Source: Pseudomonas fluorescens (lineage in GTDB: Bacteria > Pseudomonadota > Gammaproteobacteria > Pseudomonadales > Pseudomonadaceae). Taken from it: a stretch of 64,000 nt of DNA. The translations under genes and the position numbers were made by a program. Where the stretch lies: assembly GCF_902497855.1 (NCBI RefSeq), contig NZ_CABVHU010000020.1, positions 62,001 through 126,000 of the forward strand, given 5' to 3'. Of this stretch, positions 54,179 to 62,742 are shown piece by piece (within the stretch, counting starts at the first letter, position 1; each line of letters starts with the position of its first letter). The notes under the pieces are model-generated. The model ran no database searches, was not told the origin of the DNA, and worked only from the letters and a program-made list of their open reading frames with translations.

Positions 54179-55027
54179 ATGTCCTCCTCGCCACAACCCA
54201 CCTGGCCCGCTCCACACAAAGCCTGCCTCGCCCTGGCCTTCGACCTCGATGGCCCCACCGGCGATGCCATGCTCAATGGCTCGATCTGGCGCAAACCCGA
54301 ATACTTCGGTTTTGGTGGTTACGGCCCCTATCGGGCGCTGCCGAGGATCCTCGACCTGCTCGACGAATTCCGGATCCCGACGACGTTTTTCGTCCCCGCC
54401 TGGGTGGTGGAGAACTGGCCAAGACAGTGCCAGGCCATTGTCGAGCGCGGACATGAGGTGGCCTACCACGGCTACAAACACGAATCCTTCTACGCCCTGA
54501 CGCTGGAACAACAAAAGGAGGTGATGAAAAAATCCCGGGAGGTGTTCTGGCAACACCTGCACATCCGCGCCGAAGGTTTCCGCACCCCGTCCGGCGACTG
54601 GCGCGTCGAGACGCCGGCGATGCTGGTCGAGGCCGGCGTGACCTACTCCAGCAGCATGCGCGGCGATGACCGGCCGTACCTGGTCAAGGTGCCGGGCTTT
54701 GCCACCCCGCTGGTGGAAATCCCCGGACGCTGGGAAATGGACGACTACGCCTCCATCGCCTATACGCGAGCGCCAGACTTCCCTTGCGGCCTGGACCGCA
54801 CCGCCAGCTACGAGCTGACCCTGGACAATTGGTGCCGCGAATACGACGGCGCCATGAACGAAGGCCTGTGCCTGACCACTCTGTTCCACCCCAAGATCAC
54901 CGGCAAGCCGGGACGCATCCTGCTGCTGGAAAAACTCTTCGAACACATGCGCCAGCGCGATGACGTGTGGTTCGCCACCTGCCGCGATGTCGCCCACTGG
55001 TGGCTGAAGGAGCATCACCATGGCTGA
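54179..55027 (+). CDS. Polysaccharide deacetylase family protein (PuuE-like), copy 1
   Basis: This 282-residue NodB-fold hydrolase is similar to the allantoinase-type PuuE group, which acts on small amides rather than polysaccharides. The aspartate motif is in LAFDLDGPTGD. The two metal-binding histidines of motif 2 are present (GHEVAYHGYKHE), and the later FHPKITGKPGR is a conserved loop. There is no signal peptide, so it acts in the cytoplasm. TTGGAGAGCC precedes the ATG at 54179. It overlaps copy 2 by 8 bp. Confidence 0.87.
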   Translation: MSSSPQPTWPAPHKACLALAFDLDGPTGDAMLNGSIWRKPEYFGFGGYGPYRALPRILDLLDEFRIPTTFFVPAWVVENWPRQCQAIVERGHEVAYHGYKHESFYALTLEQQKEVMKKSREVFWQHLHIRAEGFRTPSGDWRVETPAMLVEAGVTYSSSMRGDDRPYLVKVPGFATPLVEIPGRWEMDDYASIAYTRAPDFPCGLDRTASYELTLDNWCREYDGAMNEGLCLTTLFHPKITGKPGRILLLEKLFEHMRQRDDVWFATCRDVAHWWLKEHHHG

Positions 55028-55907
55028 TTCAACTGTCTGGCCCAAGGGCTATCGCTGCGCCGTGGTGCTCACCGTCGACTACAACGATGTCCACGGCATC
55101 CTGACGCAAGCGCCTGAAGTCGCCGGACGCGACAAGACCCTGTCGGTCTGGCGTTATGGCAGCCAGCGCGGCGTCGAGCGCTTGCTCGGGTTGTTCGCTG
55201 AGTTGGGCGTATCGAGTAGCTGGTGCATTCCCGGTATCGTCGCCGAAGAAAACCCGGAACACATCCGGGCCATTCAGGCGGGCGGCCACGAGATTGCCTG
55301 CGCCGGCTATCGCCATCAAAACTACGACACCCTGGACCTGGCCGCGCAGAGTGCCGAGATCGCCAAGGGGTGCACGGCGTTGACTGCGCTGACCGGCCAG
55401 CGTCCGACCGGGTTTCGTATCCCGGCCGGCAATGGCGCGCCGGGGTTCATCGAGGCGTTGAAGGATCATGGCATTCGCTGGTCTTCATCCTGGCGCGGCG
55501 ATGACTTGCCCTTCGCTCACCCGACCGCGCCCAAAGTCATCGAGCTGCCGCTGCACTACGAACTGGAAGACGAACCCTACTTCGCCTTCAACCTCAGCCC
55601 CGCCGTGCCACCGGCGCAATCGCGGATCGCGTCCTACAGCCACACCCTGGGCAACCTGCAAATGGACTTCGCCGGGTTTCACCGGTTCGGCCTGTGTTAT
55701 GTGCTGCGCCTGCACCCGGAAATCATTGCCACGCCGGGGCGGATCGGCGTGCTGCGCGAGTTGCTTGAGGGGATTGTGCAGCATGAAGACGTGTGGATTG
55801 CCACGGGCGCCGACGTCGCTCGATGGTGGGCCGAGTCGGCGCCGCCGGTGACCGAGGACCATCCCGCTTCGGTGTATGAGCGGCATTATCGGGATTACCT
55901 TGCATGA
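55020..55907 (+). CDS. Polysaccharide deacetylase family protein (PuuE-like), copy 2
   Basis: This 295-residue NodB-fold protein is related to copy 1 and encoded in an overlapping frame. Its first motif is TVDYNDVHG, and motif 2 reads GHEIACAGYRHQN: an alanine replaces the first metal-binding histidine seen in copy 1. The protein may be metal-independent, as reported for PuuE allantoinase, or a non-catalytic partner. The cytoplasmic location and the pairing suggest a hetero-oligomer. Substrate unknown. Confidence 0.86.
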   Translation: MADSTVWPKGYRCAVVLTVDYNDVHGILTQAPEVAGRDKTLSVWRYGSQRGVERLLGLFAELGVSSSWCIPGIVAEENPEHIRAIQAGGHEIACAGYRHQNYDTLDLAAQSAEIAKGCTALTALTGQRPTGFRIPAGNGAPGFIEALKDHGIRWSSSWRGDDLPFAHPTAPKVIELPLHYELEDEPYFAFNLSPAVPPAQSRIASYSHTLGNLQMDFAGFHRFGLCYVLRLHPEIIATPGRIGVLRELLEGIVQHEDVWIATGADVARWWAESAPPVTEDHPASVYERHYRDYLA

Positions 55908-56003
55908 GGGTGCGGATGCAGCGACGGGCGCTGGATGAACAGGAATCGGTTGGGTCCTCCGAACCGAAGGCGCAATTGGCTTCAGTGTTGCCTGACCCGG
56001 CCC

Positions 56004-56068
56004 CTTCGCGAGCGGGCTCGCTCCCACAGTTGAAATGCGTACCCCTGTGGGAGCGAGCCCGCTCGCCA
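56004..56068. repeat. REP inverted pair
   Basis: TTCGCGAGCGGGCTCGCTCCCACA and TGTGGGAGCGAGCCCGCTCGCCA enclose a 17-bp spacer. It is of the same subfamily as the element at 32467. Confidence 0.85.
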
Positions 56069-56130
56069 ATGGCCGCGACTCGGTATTTTGCCGAACACCA
56101 TAGAATCTGAATAAGGACATTTGCCCCACC

Positions 56131-57309
56131 GTGGCCACTTACTCACTCGTTATCCGCCGGTTGATGATTGTTTCGCTGACCATCGTCGTCAGCCGCGCCA
56201 TCACCAGCCCGCTGCTCACGCTGTTCCTGAGCAACAAACTCGGCCTCAACCAACAGGACGTCGGTCTTCTGCTGGGCATCGCGGTGTTCATCGCCACGTT
56301 GCTCGCGCTCTACGGCGGTTACATCATCGACCGTCTCGAGAAACGCCGGCTGCTGATCCTCGCGATGCTCTCCAGCGCCATCGGCTTCGTGCTGCTGACC
56401 TTCGCCGACAACCTCTACCTGACCACTGCCACCCTGGTGATCACCGAAACCGCCTCGGCACTTTTCCTGATCGGCTCGAAGGCGATCCTCAGCGAAAACC
56501 TGCCCGTGGGCCAGCGCGCCAAGGCGTTTTCCCTGCGCTACACCCTGACCAACATCGGCTACGCCACCGGTCCGATGTTGGGCGTGGTGATTGCCGGTGT
56601 ATATCCGATAGCACCCTTCCTGATTGCCGGCGGTATCGCGTTTTTCAGTGTGTTCCTGATGATCGGGATACCAAGGGACTCGGCCCTGACACCCCCAATC
56701 GGCCAGCCCCAGAGTTTTCTCAAAACCCTGGTCACCCTGAAAAACGACCGCACGCTGATCATGTTCACCTGCGGCTGCCTGCTCAGCACCGTGGTCCACG
56801 GCCGCTTCACCCTGTACCTGTCGCAATACCTGCTGGTGACCGAGGATGCCAGCCGTGCCCTGGAAACCATGGCCGCCCTGCTCGCCTGCAACGCCATCAG
56901 CGTGATCCTGCTGCAGTACCAGATCGGCCGTTTCCTCAAGCGCGAACAACTGCGGTATTGGATCGCCGGCGGCACCAGCCTGTTCATCGTCGGGTTGATC
57001 GGCTTCAGCCTGGCCGACAGTCTGGTGAGCTGGTGCGTGGCGATGTTCATCTTCACCCTCGGGGAAATGATCATCTACCCCGCAGAATTCCTCTTCGTCG
57101 ATACCCTGGCGCCGGAGGAACTGCGCGGCAGTTATTACGGCGCACAGAACCTCGCCGCCCTGGGTGGCGCGCTAAGTCCGGTGATCTGCGGTTACCTGCT
57201 GCTGCACTCGCCTGCACCCACCATGTTTTATGCCTTGAGCGCCCTGACTGCCATGGGTGGTTTCCTGTGTTTCATGAGTGGGCGGCGGGCTGCCATGCAT
57301 CAGAAATAA
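56131..57309 (+). CDS. MFS transporter, sugar-efflux-like
   Basis: This 392-residue membrane protein has twelve predicted helices. The loop LALYGGYIIDRLEKRRLLI after helix 2 is the MFS motif A region. SYYGAQNLAALGGALSPVICGYLLL lies near the end. The start is probably the GTG at 56131 with AAGGACATT upstream, although the spacing is long. It could export or import the compound handled by the preceding cluster; this is inference from position only. Confidence 0.86.
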   Translation: MATYSLVIRRLMIVSLTIVVSRAITSPLLTLFLSNKLGLNQQDVGLLLGIAVFIATLLALYGGYIIDRLEKRRLLILAMLSSAIGFVLLTFADNLYLTTATLVITETASALFLIGSKAILSENLPVGQRAKAFSLRYTLTNIGYATGPMLGVVIAGVYPIAPFLIAGGIAFFSVFLMIGIPRDSALTPPIGQPQSFLKTLVTLKNDRTLIMFTCGCLLSTVVHGRFTLYLSQYLLVTEDASRALETMAALLACNAISVILLQYQIGRFLKREQLRYWIAGGTSLFIVGLIGFSLADSLVSWCVAMFIFTLGEMIIYPAEFLFVDTLAPEELRGSYYGAQNLAALGGALSPVICGYLLLHSPAPTMFYALSALTAMGGFLCFMSGRRAAMHQK

Positions 57310-57402
57310 TGAACTGAAGCTTCATTAATATGAATTTGTCAGCATCAGGATTGAACGGCACACTGGGCCGGTTCCTCCCCCAATAGTTGGAACACCTTCA
57401 AG

Positions 57403-57437
57403 GGCTTTCTGGGTATCCCCAGCTAAGCCTTTTTTTT
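57403..57437 (+). terminator. Rho-independent terminator of the MFS gene
   Basis: GGCTT pairs with AAGCC and inside CTGGG pairs with CCCAG; TTTTTTTT follows directly. It lies about 95 bp after the MFS stop. Confidence 0.8.
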
Positions 57438-57468
57438 GCCTCGGTTTTGTCTACGGATCCTGTGCCTC

Positions 57469-58176
57469 ATGTTTGCTCGCTGGTTACCTGCTGCCATTAA
57501 TACCCGTCCTTCGGAATGGAGTCGCGCCGCTATTGGCATGTCCCTGGGCACGATGTTCAGCGTCTGGCTCTGCAGCCAGGTGTTCGGCATGCAAGTGGCG
57601 CAGCATCTGATCGGCCCGCTGGGTGCCTCGGCCGTGTTGCTGTTCGCCGTGTCCTCCGGCGCGCTGGCCCAGCCCTGGTCGATTCTTGGCGGCTATTTGA
57701 GCGCCGGGGTGGTCTCGTTGCTGGTTGCCCATGTGCTCGGACGGACTCTCGGCAGCGCTTGCCTGGCAGCGGGCATGGCGCTGATTCTGATGTGCTGGCT
57801 GCGTTGCCTGCACCCGCCTGCCGGGGCCTTGGCATTGCTGTTGGTGCTGGCGGACCCGGCGACCATCGCCCTGGACTGGAAAGCCCTCGGACCGGTGATG
57901 CTCAGCGCCTCGACCATGCTGCTCAGCGCCCTGGCCTACAACAACCTGACACGCATCCGTTACCCCAAGCGTGCCAGCGAACCGGTCGCCGTGGTGCCGG
58001 CCGATCACCCGCCGATCGACAGCCAGGCCATCACCGCCCAGGACTTGAAACTGGCCCTGGCGGAGATGGAGGCGTTCTTTGATGTTACCCCCGAAGACCT
58101 GGAACAGCTGATCCATATCAGTGAGTTACACGCCAAACGTCGCAGTATTGGTGAAGTTCTGCGCCAGGTTTCCTGA
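57469..58176 (+). CDS. HPP-family inner membrane protein
   Basis: This 235-residue protein has about four to five membrane helices and the HPP motif CLHPPAGALALL. IGMSLGTMFSVWLCSQVFGM and LIGPLGASAVLLFAVSSGALAQPWSILGG are the conserved N-terminal helices. The cytoplasmic tail (about residues 165-235) is charged. Some family members are linked to nitrite transport; the role here is unknown. I chose ATG 57469; the earlier frame start overlaps the terminator. Confidence 0.86.
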   Translation: MFARWLPAAINTRPSEWSRAAIGMSLGTMFSVWLCSQVFGMQVAQHLIGPLGASAVLLFAVSSGALAQPWSILGGYLSAGVVSLLVAHVLGRTLGSACLAAGMALILMCWLRCLHPPAGALALLLVLADPATIALDWKALGPVMLSASTMLLSALAYNNLTRIRYPKRASEPVAVVPADHPPIDSQAITAQDLKLALAEMEAFFDVTPEDLEQLIHISELHAKRRSIGEVLRQVS

Positions 58177-58325
58177 GGCCACGCATCCCACATTCAGAGT
58201 CATGCAAATATGCAGGAAGCACCTGCACATTTCCCGGTTGTGCATCACAAATTTGCACTGGTACGATCCAGCATCGCTCGTGCGCGGGCTTATCTATAAA
58301 GAACAATAAAAGCAGGGAGTTACAG

Positions 58326-59432
58326 ATGACTGCTCAGGTTTCTTCTCCGGGGACTTCGTCCATGGATGCCACGCAAAACGAAGTGCTGGCCGAGGTTCGC
58401 AACCATATCGGTCACCTGACCCTCAATCGCCCCACCGGCCTCAACGCCCTGACCCTGGACATGGTGCGCACGTTGCAGCGCCAGCTCGACGTCTGGGCGC
58501 AGGACCCGCAAGTGCATGCGGTGGTATTGCGCGGTGCCGGCGAGAAGGCGTTCTGTGCCGGCGGCGATATTCGCTCGCTGTATGACAGCTTCAAAAACGG
58601 CGACACCCTGCACGAGGATTTCTTCGTCGAGGAATACGCCCTCGATCTGGCGATTCACCACTACCGCAAACCGGTCCTGGCCTTGATGGACGGCTTCGTC
58701 CTGGGGGGTGGCATGGGCCTGGTGCAAGGTGCAGACTTGCGGGTGGTCACAGAGAAAAGCCGCCTGGCGATGCCGGAAGTCGGGATCGGTTATTTCCCCG
58801 ACGTCGGCGGCAGCCACTTCCTGTCGCGGGTTCCCGGTGAACTGGGGATCTACCTCGGGGTCAGCGGTGTGCAGATTCGCGCGGCCGACGCGCTCTATTG
58901 CGGCCTGGCCGACTGGTATCTGGACAGCAGCAAGCTCGGCACCCTCGACGAACAACTCGATCGACTGCAATGGCACGACACGCCGCTCAAGGACCTGCAA
59001 GCCCTGCTGGCAACGCTCGCGGTGCAACAACTGCCCGACGCGCCACTTGGCGTGTTGCGCCCGGCCATCGATCACTTCTTCGCCTTGCCCGACGTGCCGA
59101 GTATTGTTGAGCAACTGCGTGAAGTAACGGTCGCCGACAGTCATGAGTGGGCCGTGGCCACCGCCGAGCTGCTGCAAAGCCGTTCGCCCCTGGCCATGGC
59201 TGTGACCCTGGAAATGTTGCGTCGCGGTCGGCACCTGAGCCTGGAAGACTGCTTCGCCCTTGAGCTGCACCTGGACCGGCAGTGGTTCGAGCGCGGCGAC
59301 CTGATCGAAGGTGTGCGCGCCTTGCTGATCGACAAAGACAAGAGCCCGCGCTGGAACCCGCCGACCTTGCAGGCGCTGGACGCCGGGCACGTCGCGAGTT
59401 TTTTCAGCGGGTTTGACCGGAGCGGGAGCTGA
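58326..59432 (+). CDS. 3-hydroxyisobutyryl-CoA hydrolase-type crotonase (ECH_2)
   Basis: This 368-residue crotonase-fold protein has the long C-terminal ECH_2 extension of 3-hydroxyisobutyryl-CoA hydrolase, which acts in valine degradation. AFCAGGDIRSLYD and MDGFVLGGGMGLVQGADLRV are the oxyanion segments, and MPEVGIGYFPDVGGSHFL includes the catalytic glutamate. GVRALLIDKDKSPRWNP is the C-terminal signature. GGGAG precedes the start. The acyl-CoA dehydrogenase gene follows after 3 bp. Confidence 0.9.
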   Translation: MTAQVSSPGTSSMDATQNEVLAEVRNHIGHLTLNRPTGLNALTLDMVRTLQRQLDVWAQDPQVHAVVLRGAGEKAFCAGGDIRSLYDSFKNGDTLHEDFFVEEYALDLAIHHYRKPVLALMDGFVLGGGMGLVQGADLRVVTEKSRLAMPEVGIGYFPDVGGSHFLSRVPGELGIYLGVSGVQIRAADALYCGLADWYLDSSKLGTLDEQLDRLQWHDTPLKDLQALLATLAVQQLPDAPLGVLRPAIDHFFALPDVPSIVEQLREVTVADSHEWAVATAELLQSRSPLAMAVTLEMLRRGRHLSLEDCFALELHLDRQWFERGDLIEGVRALLIDKDKSPRWNPPTLQALDAGHVASFFSGFDRSGS

Positions 59433-59435
59433 GCC

Positions 59436-60587
59436 ATGCACGATATCGAATTGAGCGAAGAACAAGTCATGATCCGCGACATGGCCCGGGACTTTGCCCG
59501 CGGCGAAATCGCACCCCACGCCCAGGCCTGGGAAAAGGCCGGCTGGATCGATGATGGCCTGGTGGCGAAAATGGGCGAACTGGGCCTGCTGGGGATGGTG
59601 GTGCCCGAGGAATGGGGCGGCACCTATGTCGACTACGTCGCGTATGCCCTGGCCGTGGAGGAGATTTCCGCCGGCGACGGTGCCACTGGCGCGCTGATGA
59701 GCATCCACAACTCCGTGGGCTGCGGCCCGGTCCTCAACTACGGTACTGAAGAACAGAAACAGACCTGGCTGCCGGACCTTGCGAGCGGCCAAGCCATCGG
59801 CTGCTTCTGCCTGACCGAACCCCAGGCCGGTTCCGAGGCCCACAACCTGCGCACCCGCGCCGAATTGCGCGATGGCCAGTGGGTGATCAACGGTGCCAAG
59901 CAATTCGTCAGCAACGGCAAACGGGCGAAACTGGCGATCGTGTTCGCGGTGACTGATCCGGATCTGGGCAAGCGCGGCATTTCGGCGTTCCTGGTCCCCA
60001 CGGACACGGCAGGTTTCATCGTCGATCGCACCGAACACAAAATGGGCATCCGCGCTTCCGATACCTGCGCGGTAACCCTGAACAACTGCACGATCCCCGA
60101 AGCCAACCTGCTCGGCGAACGGGGCAAGGGCCTGGCCATCGCCCTGTCGAACCTCGAAGGGGGTCGCATCGGGATTGCGGCGCAGGCGTTGGGGATTGCG
60201 CGTGCGGCGTTTGAAGCGGCACTGGCCTATTCGCGGGATCGGGTGCAGTTCGACAAACCGATCATCGAGCACCAGAGCATCGCGAATATGCTGGCCGATA
60301 TGCACACGCGGCTGAATGCGGCGCGGTTGCTGATCCTGCATGCCGCGCGCTTGCGCAGTGCGGGCAAGCCTTGCCTGTCGGAGGCTTCACAGGCGAAGTT
60401 GTTCGCCTCGGAGATGGCGGAGAAGGTCTGCTCGTCAGCGATGCAGATTCATGGCGGGTATGGGTATCTGGAGGATTACCCGGTGGAGCGGTATTACCGG
60501 GATGCGCGGATCACGCAGATTTATGAAGGGTCGAGCGAGATACAGCGGATGGTGATTGCCCGCGAACTGAAAAATTATCTGGTGTGA
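59436..60587 (+). CDS. Acyl-CoA dehydrogenase (isobutyryl-CoA type by context)
   Basis: This 383-residue FAD enzyme dehydrogenates an acyl-CoA at C2-C3. FCLTEPQAGSEAHNLRTRA is the FAD-binding segment, and the catalytic glutamate lies in QIYEGSSEIQRMVIARE. Next to 3-hydroxyisobutyryl-CoA hydrolase, isobutyryl-CoA is the probable substrate (valine pathway). The end of the gene abuts the REP-like perfect hairpin at 60600. Confidence 0.92.
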   Translation: MHDIELSEEQVMIRDMARDFARGEIAPHAQAWEKAGWIDDGLVAKMGELGLLGMVVPEEWGGTYVDYVAYALAVEEISAGDGATGALMSIHNSVGCGPVLNYGTEEQKQTWLPDLASGQAIGCFCLTEPQAGSEAHNLRTRAELRDGQWVINGAKQFVSNGKRAKLAIVFAVTDPDLGKRGISAFLVPTDTAGFIVDRTEHKMGIRASDTCAVTLNNCTIPEANLLGERGKGLAIALSNLEGGRIGIAAQALGIARAAFEAALAYSRDRVQFDKPIIEHQSIANMLADMHTRLNAARLLILHAARLRSAGKPCLSEASQAKLFASEMAEKVCSSAMQIHGGYGYLEDYPVERYYRDARITQIYEGSSEIQRMVIARELKNYLV

Positions 60588-60599
60588 TGCCCTAAAAGC

Positions 60600-60665
60600 T
60601 TCGCGGGCAAGCCTCGCTCCTACAGGGGAATGTGGATCCTTGTAGGAGCGAGGCTTGCCCGCGAA
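60600..60665. terminator. REP-type perfect palindrome between convergent operons
   Basis: TTCGCGGGCAAGCCTCGCTC and on to 60624 pairs perfectly with 60641-60665 (25-bp arms, 16-nt loop). Lying between two converging genes, it can act as a bidirectional terminator. Confidence 0.85.
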
Positions 60666-60686
60666 GACGTCATTGAAAACGCCGCA

Positions 60687-61460
60687 TTACTTCCCGACGA
60701 ACTCCGCCTCACGCTTGGCAATAAACGCCGCCATCCCTTCCTTCTGATCCTGCGTCGCAAACGCCGCATGGAACACCCGGCGCTCAAAGCGCACGCCTTC
60801 CGACAGGCTCACTTCAAAGGCCCGGTTGACGCTTTCCTTGATCATCATCGCAATCGGCAACGACTTCGCGGCAATCTTGGCCGCCACTTTCAGCGCTTCT
60901 TCCAACAGTTCATCCGCCGGCACGATCCGCGCGACGATCCCGCAACGCTCGGCTTCCACCGCGTCGATCAAGCGGCCGCTGAGGCACATTTCCATGGCCT
61001 TGGCCTTGCCCACGGCGCGGGTCAGGCGCTGGGTGCCGCCCATGCCCGGGAGCACGCCGAGGTTGATTTCCGGCTGACCGAACTTCGCGTTGTCACCCGC
61101 CAGGATGAAGTCGCACATCAACGCCAGCTCACAACCGCCACCCAAGGCGAAACCGTTGACCGCGGCAATGATCGGCTTGCGCCGATTGGCCACGCGATCG
61201 CTGTCGCTGAACAAATCGTCCAGATAGATCTGCGGGTAGGTCAGCTCGGCCATTTCCTTGATGTCGGCACCGGCGGCGAAGGCTTTTTTCGAGCCGGTCA
61301 GTACGATGCAGCCGATATTCGAATCGGCCTCCAGGCCGTCGAGGGCCTGGTTCAGTTCGCTGACTATCTGCGCATTCAACGCGTTCAGCGCTTGCGGACG
61401 ATTGAGGGTAATCAGGCCCACGCGACCATGGGTTTCCAGCAAAATCGTTTCGTAACTCAT
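60687..61460 (-). CDS. Enoyl-CoA hydratase
   Basis: This 257-residue crotonase has KAFAAGADIKEM and NGFALGGGCELALMCDFI. The two catalytic glutamates are conserved (GGGCE and FGQPE). It is a classical short-chain enoyl-CoA hydratase and forms an operon with the acyl-CoA dehydrogenase gene 12 bp upstream. Branched-chain acyl-CoA substrates such as tiglyl-CoA or methacrylyl-CoA fit the context. Confidence 0.93.
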   Translation of the reverse strand: MSYETILLETHGRVGLITLNRPQALNALNAQIVSELNQALDGLEADSNIGCIVLTGSKKAFAAGADIKEMAELTYPQIYLDDLFSDSDRVANRRKPIIAAVNGFALGGGCELALMCDFILAGDNAKFGQPEINLGVLPGMGGTQRLTRAVGKAKAMEMCLSGRLIDAVEAERCGIVARIVPADELLEEALKVAAKIAAKSLPIAMMIKESVNRAFEVSLSEGVRFERRVFHAAFATQDQKEGMAAFIAKREAEFVGK

Positions 61461-61472
61461 GTATGACTCCGT

Positions 61473-62600
61473 TTATAGATTGCGCGAAATGACCATGCGC
61501 TGAATATCGCTGGTGCCTTCGTAGATCTGGCACACACGCACGTCCCGATAGATCCGTTCCAGAGGGAAATCGTTCAAGTAACCGTAACCGCCAAGGGTTT
61601 GCAAGGCCGAGGAGCATACCTTCTCGGCCATTTCCGAGGCGAACAGTTTGGCCATCGACGCTTCGACCAAGGCCGGTTTGCCGCTGTCACGCAGCGCTGC
61701 AGCGTAATGCACCATCTGCCGGGCCACGGCAATCTGGGTGGCCATATCGGCCAGGCGGAACGCTACGGCCTGGTGTTCAATGATCGGCTTGCCGAAGCTT
61801 TCACGCTCACGGGCATAGTCACGAGCCGCTTCGAATGCGGCACGGGCCATGCCCACCGATTGCGAGGCAATGCCGACTCGGCCGCCTTCAAGGTTGGCCA
61901 GGGCGATCCGGTAACCTTCACCCTCCTCGCCCAGACGGTTGGCCAACGGCACTTTCACGTCTTCGAACAGAATCTGGCACGTGTCGGACGCGTGCTGCCC
62001 CAGCTTGTCCTCGACCCGTGCGACTTTGTAGCCCGGCGAGTCGGTCGGCACGATGAACGCGCTGATGCCACGCTTGCCGGCGGCCGGATCGGTCACGGCG
62101 AAGACGATCACTACCCCGGCGTTTTGCCCCGATGTGATGAACTGCTTGCAACCGTTGAGCACGTAGTGGTCGCCGTTCAGCCGGGCGCGGGTTTTCAGGC
62201 CACTGGCATCGGAGCCGGCCTGGGGTTCGGTCAGGGCGAAGGCACCCAGCATCGCGCCGCTGGCCAGCGGTTTGAGGAAGCGCTCTTTCTGCTCGTCGGT
62301 GCCGTACTTGAGGATCGGCACGCACCCCACCGAGTTGTGCACGCTCATGATGGTCGAGCAGGAACCGTCGCCGGCGGCGATTTCCTCCAGGGCCATGGCG
62401 TAGGCCAGGTAACCGGTGTCGCAACCGCCCCACTGCTCCGGCACCAGCATGCCGAAGAAGCCCAGCTGCGCCATCTCGCCGATGGCGTCCTTGGGAAAAC
62501 GATGCTCGCGGTCCCATTCTGCGGCGAACGGTTTCAGCCGTTCCTCGGCGAACTGCCGGGCCATATCGCGGATTTGTTGTTGGTCGTCATTGGGGATCAT
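61473..62600 (-). CDS. Acyl-CoA dehydrogenase (short/branched chain)
   Basis: This 375-residue FAD enzyme has AFALTEPQAGSDASGLKTRA and the catalytic glutamate in QIYEGTSDIQRMVISRNL. Close family members act on 2-methylbutyryl- or short-chain acyl-CoA. It lies between a thiolase and an enoyl-CoA hydratase gene. Together with the SDR at the right edge this gives the isoleucine degradation order; substrate assignment is by context. Confidence 0.92.
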   Translation of the reverse strand: MIPNDDQQQIRDMARQFAEERLKPFAAEWDREHRFPKDAIGEMAQLGFFGMLVPEQWGGCDTGYLAYAMALEEIAAGDGSCSTIMSVHNSVGCVPILKYGTDEQKERFLKPLASGAMLGAFALTEPQAGSDASGLKTRARLNGDHYVLNGCKQFITSGQNAGVVIVFAVTDPAAGKRGISAFIVPTDSPGYKVARVEDKLGQHASDTCQILFEDVKVPLANRLGEEGEGYRIALANLEGGRVGIASQSVGMARAAFEAARDYARERESFGKPIIEHQAVAFRLADMATQIAVARQMVHYAAALRDSGKPALVEASMAKLFASEMAEKVCSSALQTLGGYGYLNDFPLERIYRDVRVCQIYEGTSDIQRMVISRNL

Positions 62601-62636
62601 GGCCAGTCCTTAAAAAATAAGCCGAATGCGAAAATC

Positions 62637-62726
62637 TGTAGGAGCTGGCTTGCCGGCGAATGCGGTGTGTCATTCAACATTAATGTCGACTGACACGGCC
62701 TCTTCGCTGGCAAGCCAGCTCCTACA
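62637..62726. repeat. 90-bp composite REP element
   Basis: It has the same outer arms (TGTAGGAGCTGGCTTGCC) and the same length as those at 51297 and 54031. It separates the thiolase and dehydrogenase genes, both on the minus strand. Confidence 0.9.
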
Positions 62727-62742
62727 GGGATTGGTGTCAGCC

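Noticed and set aside
56121..57317. 398-codon plus-strand frame parallel to the MFS gene
   Set aside because: It is a +2 frame shadow; the real frame shows twelve membrane helices and MFS motifs, this one is basic and low-complexity.
58320..60341. 673-codon open frame on the minus strand
   Set aside because: It is antisense to two clear genes with catalytic motifs (3-hydroxyisobutyryl-CoA hydrolase and acyl-CoA dehydrogenase). High GC gives long antisense frames; its translation is rich in His, Gln and Arg and has no domain.
51297..62726. Repeats that might look like a CRISPR array
   Set aside because: They are REP palindromes scattered singly between genes, with no regular spacers and no cas genes.
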